Of a DNA stretch of 64,000 bases, positions 62,786-64,000 are shown one piece after another; position 1 is the stretch's first letter; each line of letters opens with the position of its first letter. A model generated the notes under the pieces. The model made no database searches. It was not told the DNA's origin and saw nothing but the letters and a program-made list of their open reading frames with translations. The stretch is taken from positions 100,609-164,608 of the forward strand of contig CAITKP010000092.1 in assembly GCA_903892995.1 (NCBI GenBank), in the 5' to 3' direction. The translations under genes were made by a program, and so were the position numbers. This stretch comes from an uncultured Campylobacterales bacterium. GTDB taxonomy: Bacteria > Campylobacterota > Campylobacteria > Campylobacterales > Sulfurimonadaceae.

Positions 62786-64000
62786 ATGATTGGTAAATTC
62801 AAGCCAAAATCTGAGTTTAGTCGTAATGTCTTGACTTTAATGACTGGCACAACTATAGCTCAAGCTATACCAATAGCCATAAGTCCAATACTTACGAGGA
62901 TTTATACTCCAAAAGACTTTGGCATATTTGCGCTTTATATGAGCATAGCTTCTATTATGTCTGTGATTGCTACAGGTCGATATGAGTTAGCCATAATGCT
63001 TCCAAAAAAAGATGAAGACGCTATCAATATAGTTGCTTTATCTCTTATGATATCTTTTTTTATAAGCTTAGTATCCCTTATGATTGTTTTTATTTTTAAC
63101 TCTCAAATTACAAACTTATTAGGCAATCAAGAAATATCAAATTGGTTATATTTTATTCCAATAACCGTACTTTTAACAGGAATATACCAAAGTTTTAACT
63201 ATTGGAACAATAGAAAAAAACATTACAAAAGATTAGCAATAAATAGAGTTTTACAAAGTGGAACAACATCATCTGCAAATCTTGGTATGGGTTATTATGG
63301 ATTTGGTAGTAGTGGTCTTATTCTTGGTGGTGTGTTCGGACAAGGGATAGCTGTGACTATGCTTGGTAGAATGATTTGGAAAGAAGATAATAAGTTATTG
63401 ATATATATAAAAAAAAATAAAATGTTAGCTTTGATTAAAAGACATATAGATTTTCCAAAGATAAATATGTTTCATGCATTTTTAAATGAAGCTAAAAATT
63501 CAATTACAAATATATTTCTTGTTAAATTTTACAGTAGCTTTATTTTAGGTCAATTTTATATGATAAATAGAATTTTACTTTTACCCAGTGGCTTAATAGG
63601 TGGCTCAATATCGCAAGTACTATTTAACGTGTATAGTGAAAAATATAATAAAAAAGAAGATTTTTCAAATGAAGTTTTAAAAACAATGATAAAGTTATTT
63701 TTGCTTGCATTAATTCCATTCCTTGTTATAGTATTATTCGGAAAAGAAATGTTTAGCTTTATGCTTGGTGAAAATTGGGCAATTGGAGGTGAATTGGCAA
63801 GTTCATATGCACTTTACATATTATTTCATTTTGTGGCATCACCAATTTCGATAGTTCCATTAATAGTAAAGAAACAAGAAATTGCATTTTATTGGAATTT
63901 AGTCGGGAGTGCACTATATATTTTATTAATTATTGTAGGATATTTTTTATTTGATAATTTATCTAAAACATTAATATTTTTATCTATCATGATGTCAATC
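62786..64000 (+). CDS. Wzx-like polysaccharide flippase, truncated by window end
   Basis: A reading frame open to the last base (405 codons seen), beginning MIGKFKPKSEFSRNVLTLM. It has about ten hydrophobic segments and the start of a PST/MOP flippase: a double PILTRIYTPKDFGIFALY motif after helix 1 is typical of Wzx (O-antigen or lipid-linked oligosaccharide translocase). AGGAAC lies 11 bases upstream. Base composition drops to very AT-rich from about 63000, and codon use differs from housekeeping genes here, common for surface-glycan loci that are exchanged between strains. It contains an A9 run near 63410. Confidence 0.85.
   Translation, partial: MIGKFKPKSEFSRNVLTLMTGTTIAQAIPIAISPILTRIYTPKDFGIFALYMSIASIMSVIATGRYELAIMLPKKDEDAINIVALSLMISFFISLVSLMIVFIFNSQITNLLGNQEISNWLYFIPITVLLTGIYQSFNYWNNRKKHYKRLAINRVLQSGTTSSANLGMGYYGFGSSGLILGGVFGQGIAVTMLGRMIWKEDNKLLIYIKKNKMLALIKRHIDFPKINMFHAFLNEAKNSITNIFLVKFYSSFILGQFYMINRILLLPSGLIGGSISQVLFNVYSEKYNKKEDFSNEVLKTMIKLFLLALIPFLVIVLFGKEMFSFMLGENWAIGGELASSYALYILFHFVASPISIVPLIVKKQEIAFYWNLVGSALYILLIIVGYFLFDNLSKTLIFLSIMMSI

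Overview
The window is chromosomal DNA from a free-living, flagellated member of the Campylobacterota (epsilonproteobacteria), probably a Sulfurimonas-like sulfur oxidiser; the genus is inference. The phylum is supported by several marker genes or arrangements: lysC-hobA-holB-folP, the fused ispDF beside an HP1021/Cj1608-type orphan regulator, cbpA-hspR, a PglB oligosaccharyltransferase, and MqnE of the futalosine menaquinone route. No rRNA, tRNA, CRISPR, insertion sequence or prophage was seen. No stretch of more than 300 bases lacks a gene.

Layout. 1-8577: 3' end of clpB, a tetraheme cytochrome, then rpmH-rnpA-yidD-yidC-khpB-mnmE-ruvX and ilvC. 8578-10984: ElyC-like protein and a large ankyrin protein with a G9 tract upstream. 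10985-17771 (mostly minus): rpsF-ssb-rpsR, and hemW-tatB-tatC-queA, separated by a YibQ-like protein and dprA. 17846-21819: rppH-lysC-hobA-holB-folP. 21812-26050 (minus): CZB protein, holA, rnr, HDOD protein. 26158-31726: greA, purL, an FGE-fold protein, purH. 31829-34448: HspR-controlled cbpA-hspR converging on murA. 34522-38802: DnaQ-type exonuclease, pglB, rsmD. 38806-42825: flagellar block flgI-flgJ-flgM-flgN-like-flgK with a sigma54 and a sigma28 promoter. 42838-48798: orphan permease, gdhA, then minus-strand ispDF-HP1021-like-sat-like-pgpA. 48984-57866: thiC-mrp, a heme-sensor diguanylate cyclase, glnD-glmS. 57977-64000: mqnE-glycosyltransferase, then the start of a surface-sugar locus (TviB/WbpO-type dehydrogenase, wbpB, wbpD, Wzx-like flippase running off the end).

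The most unusual signal is not a gene. The perfect palindrome TTACATGTAA occurs at least 25 times by eye in 64 kb, where composition alone predicts well under one. It lies in coding and noncoding DNA. In genes it is read almost always as Leu-His-Val, never in the frame that would give a stop. Between genes it forms terminator hairpins when paired, and its tail supplies Shine-Dalgarno sequences. A longer composite, two palindromes flanking a conserved core of about 19 bases, occurs twice between genes and once, degenerate, inside a glycosyltransferase gene. The pattern recalls HIP1 of cyanobacteria and DNA uptake sequences of Neisseria and Pasteurellaceae; its role here is unknown.
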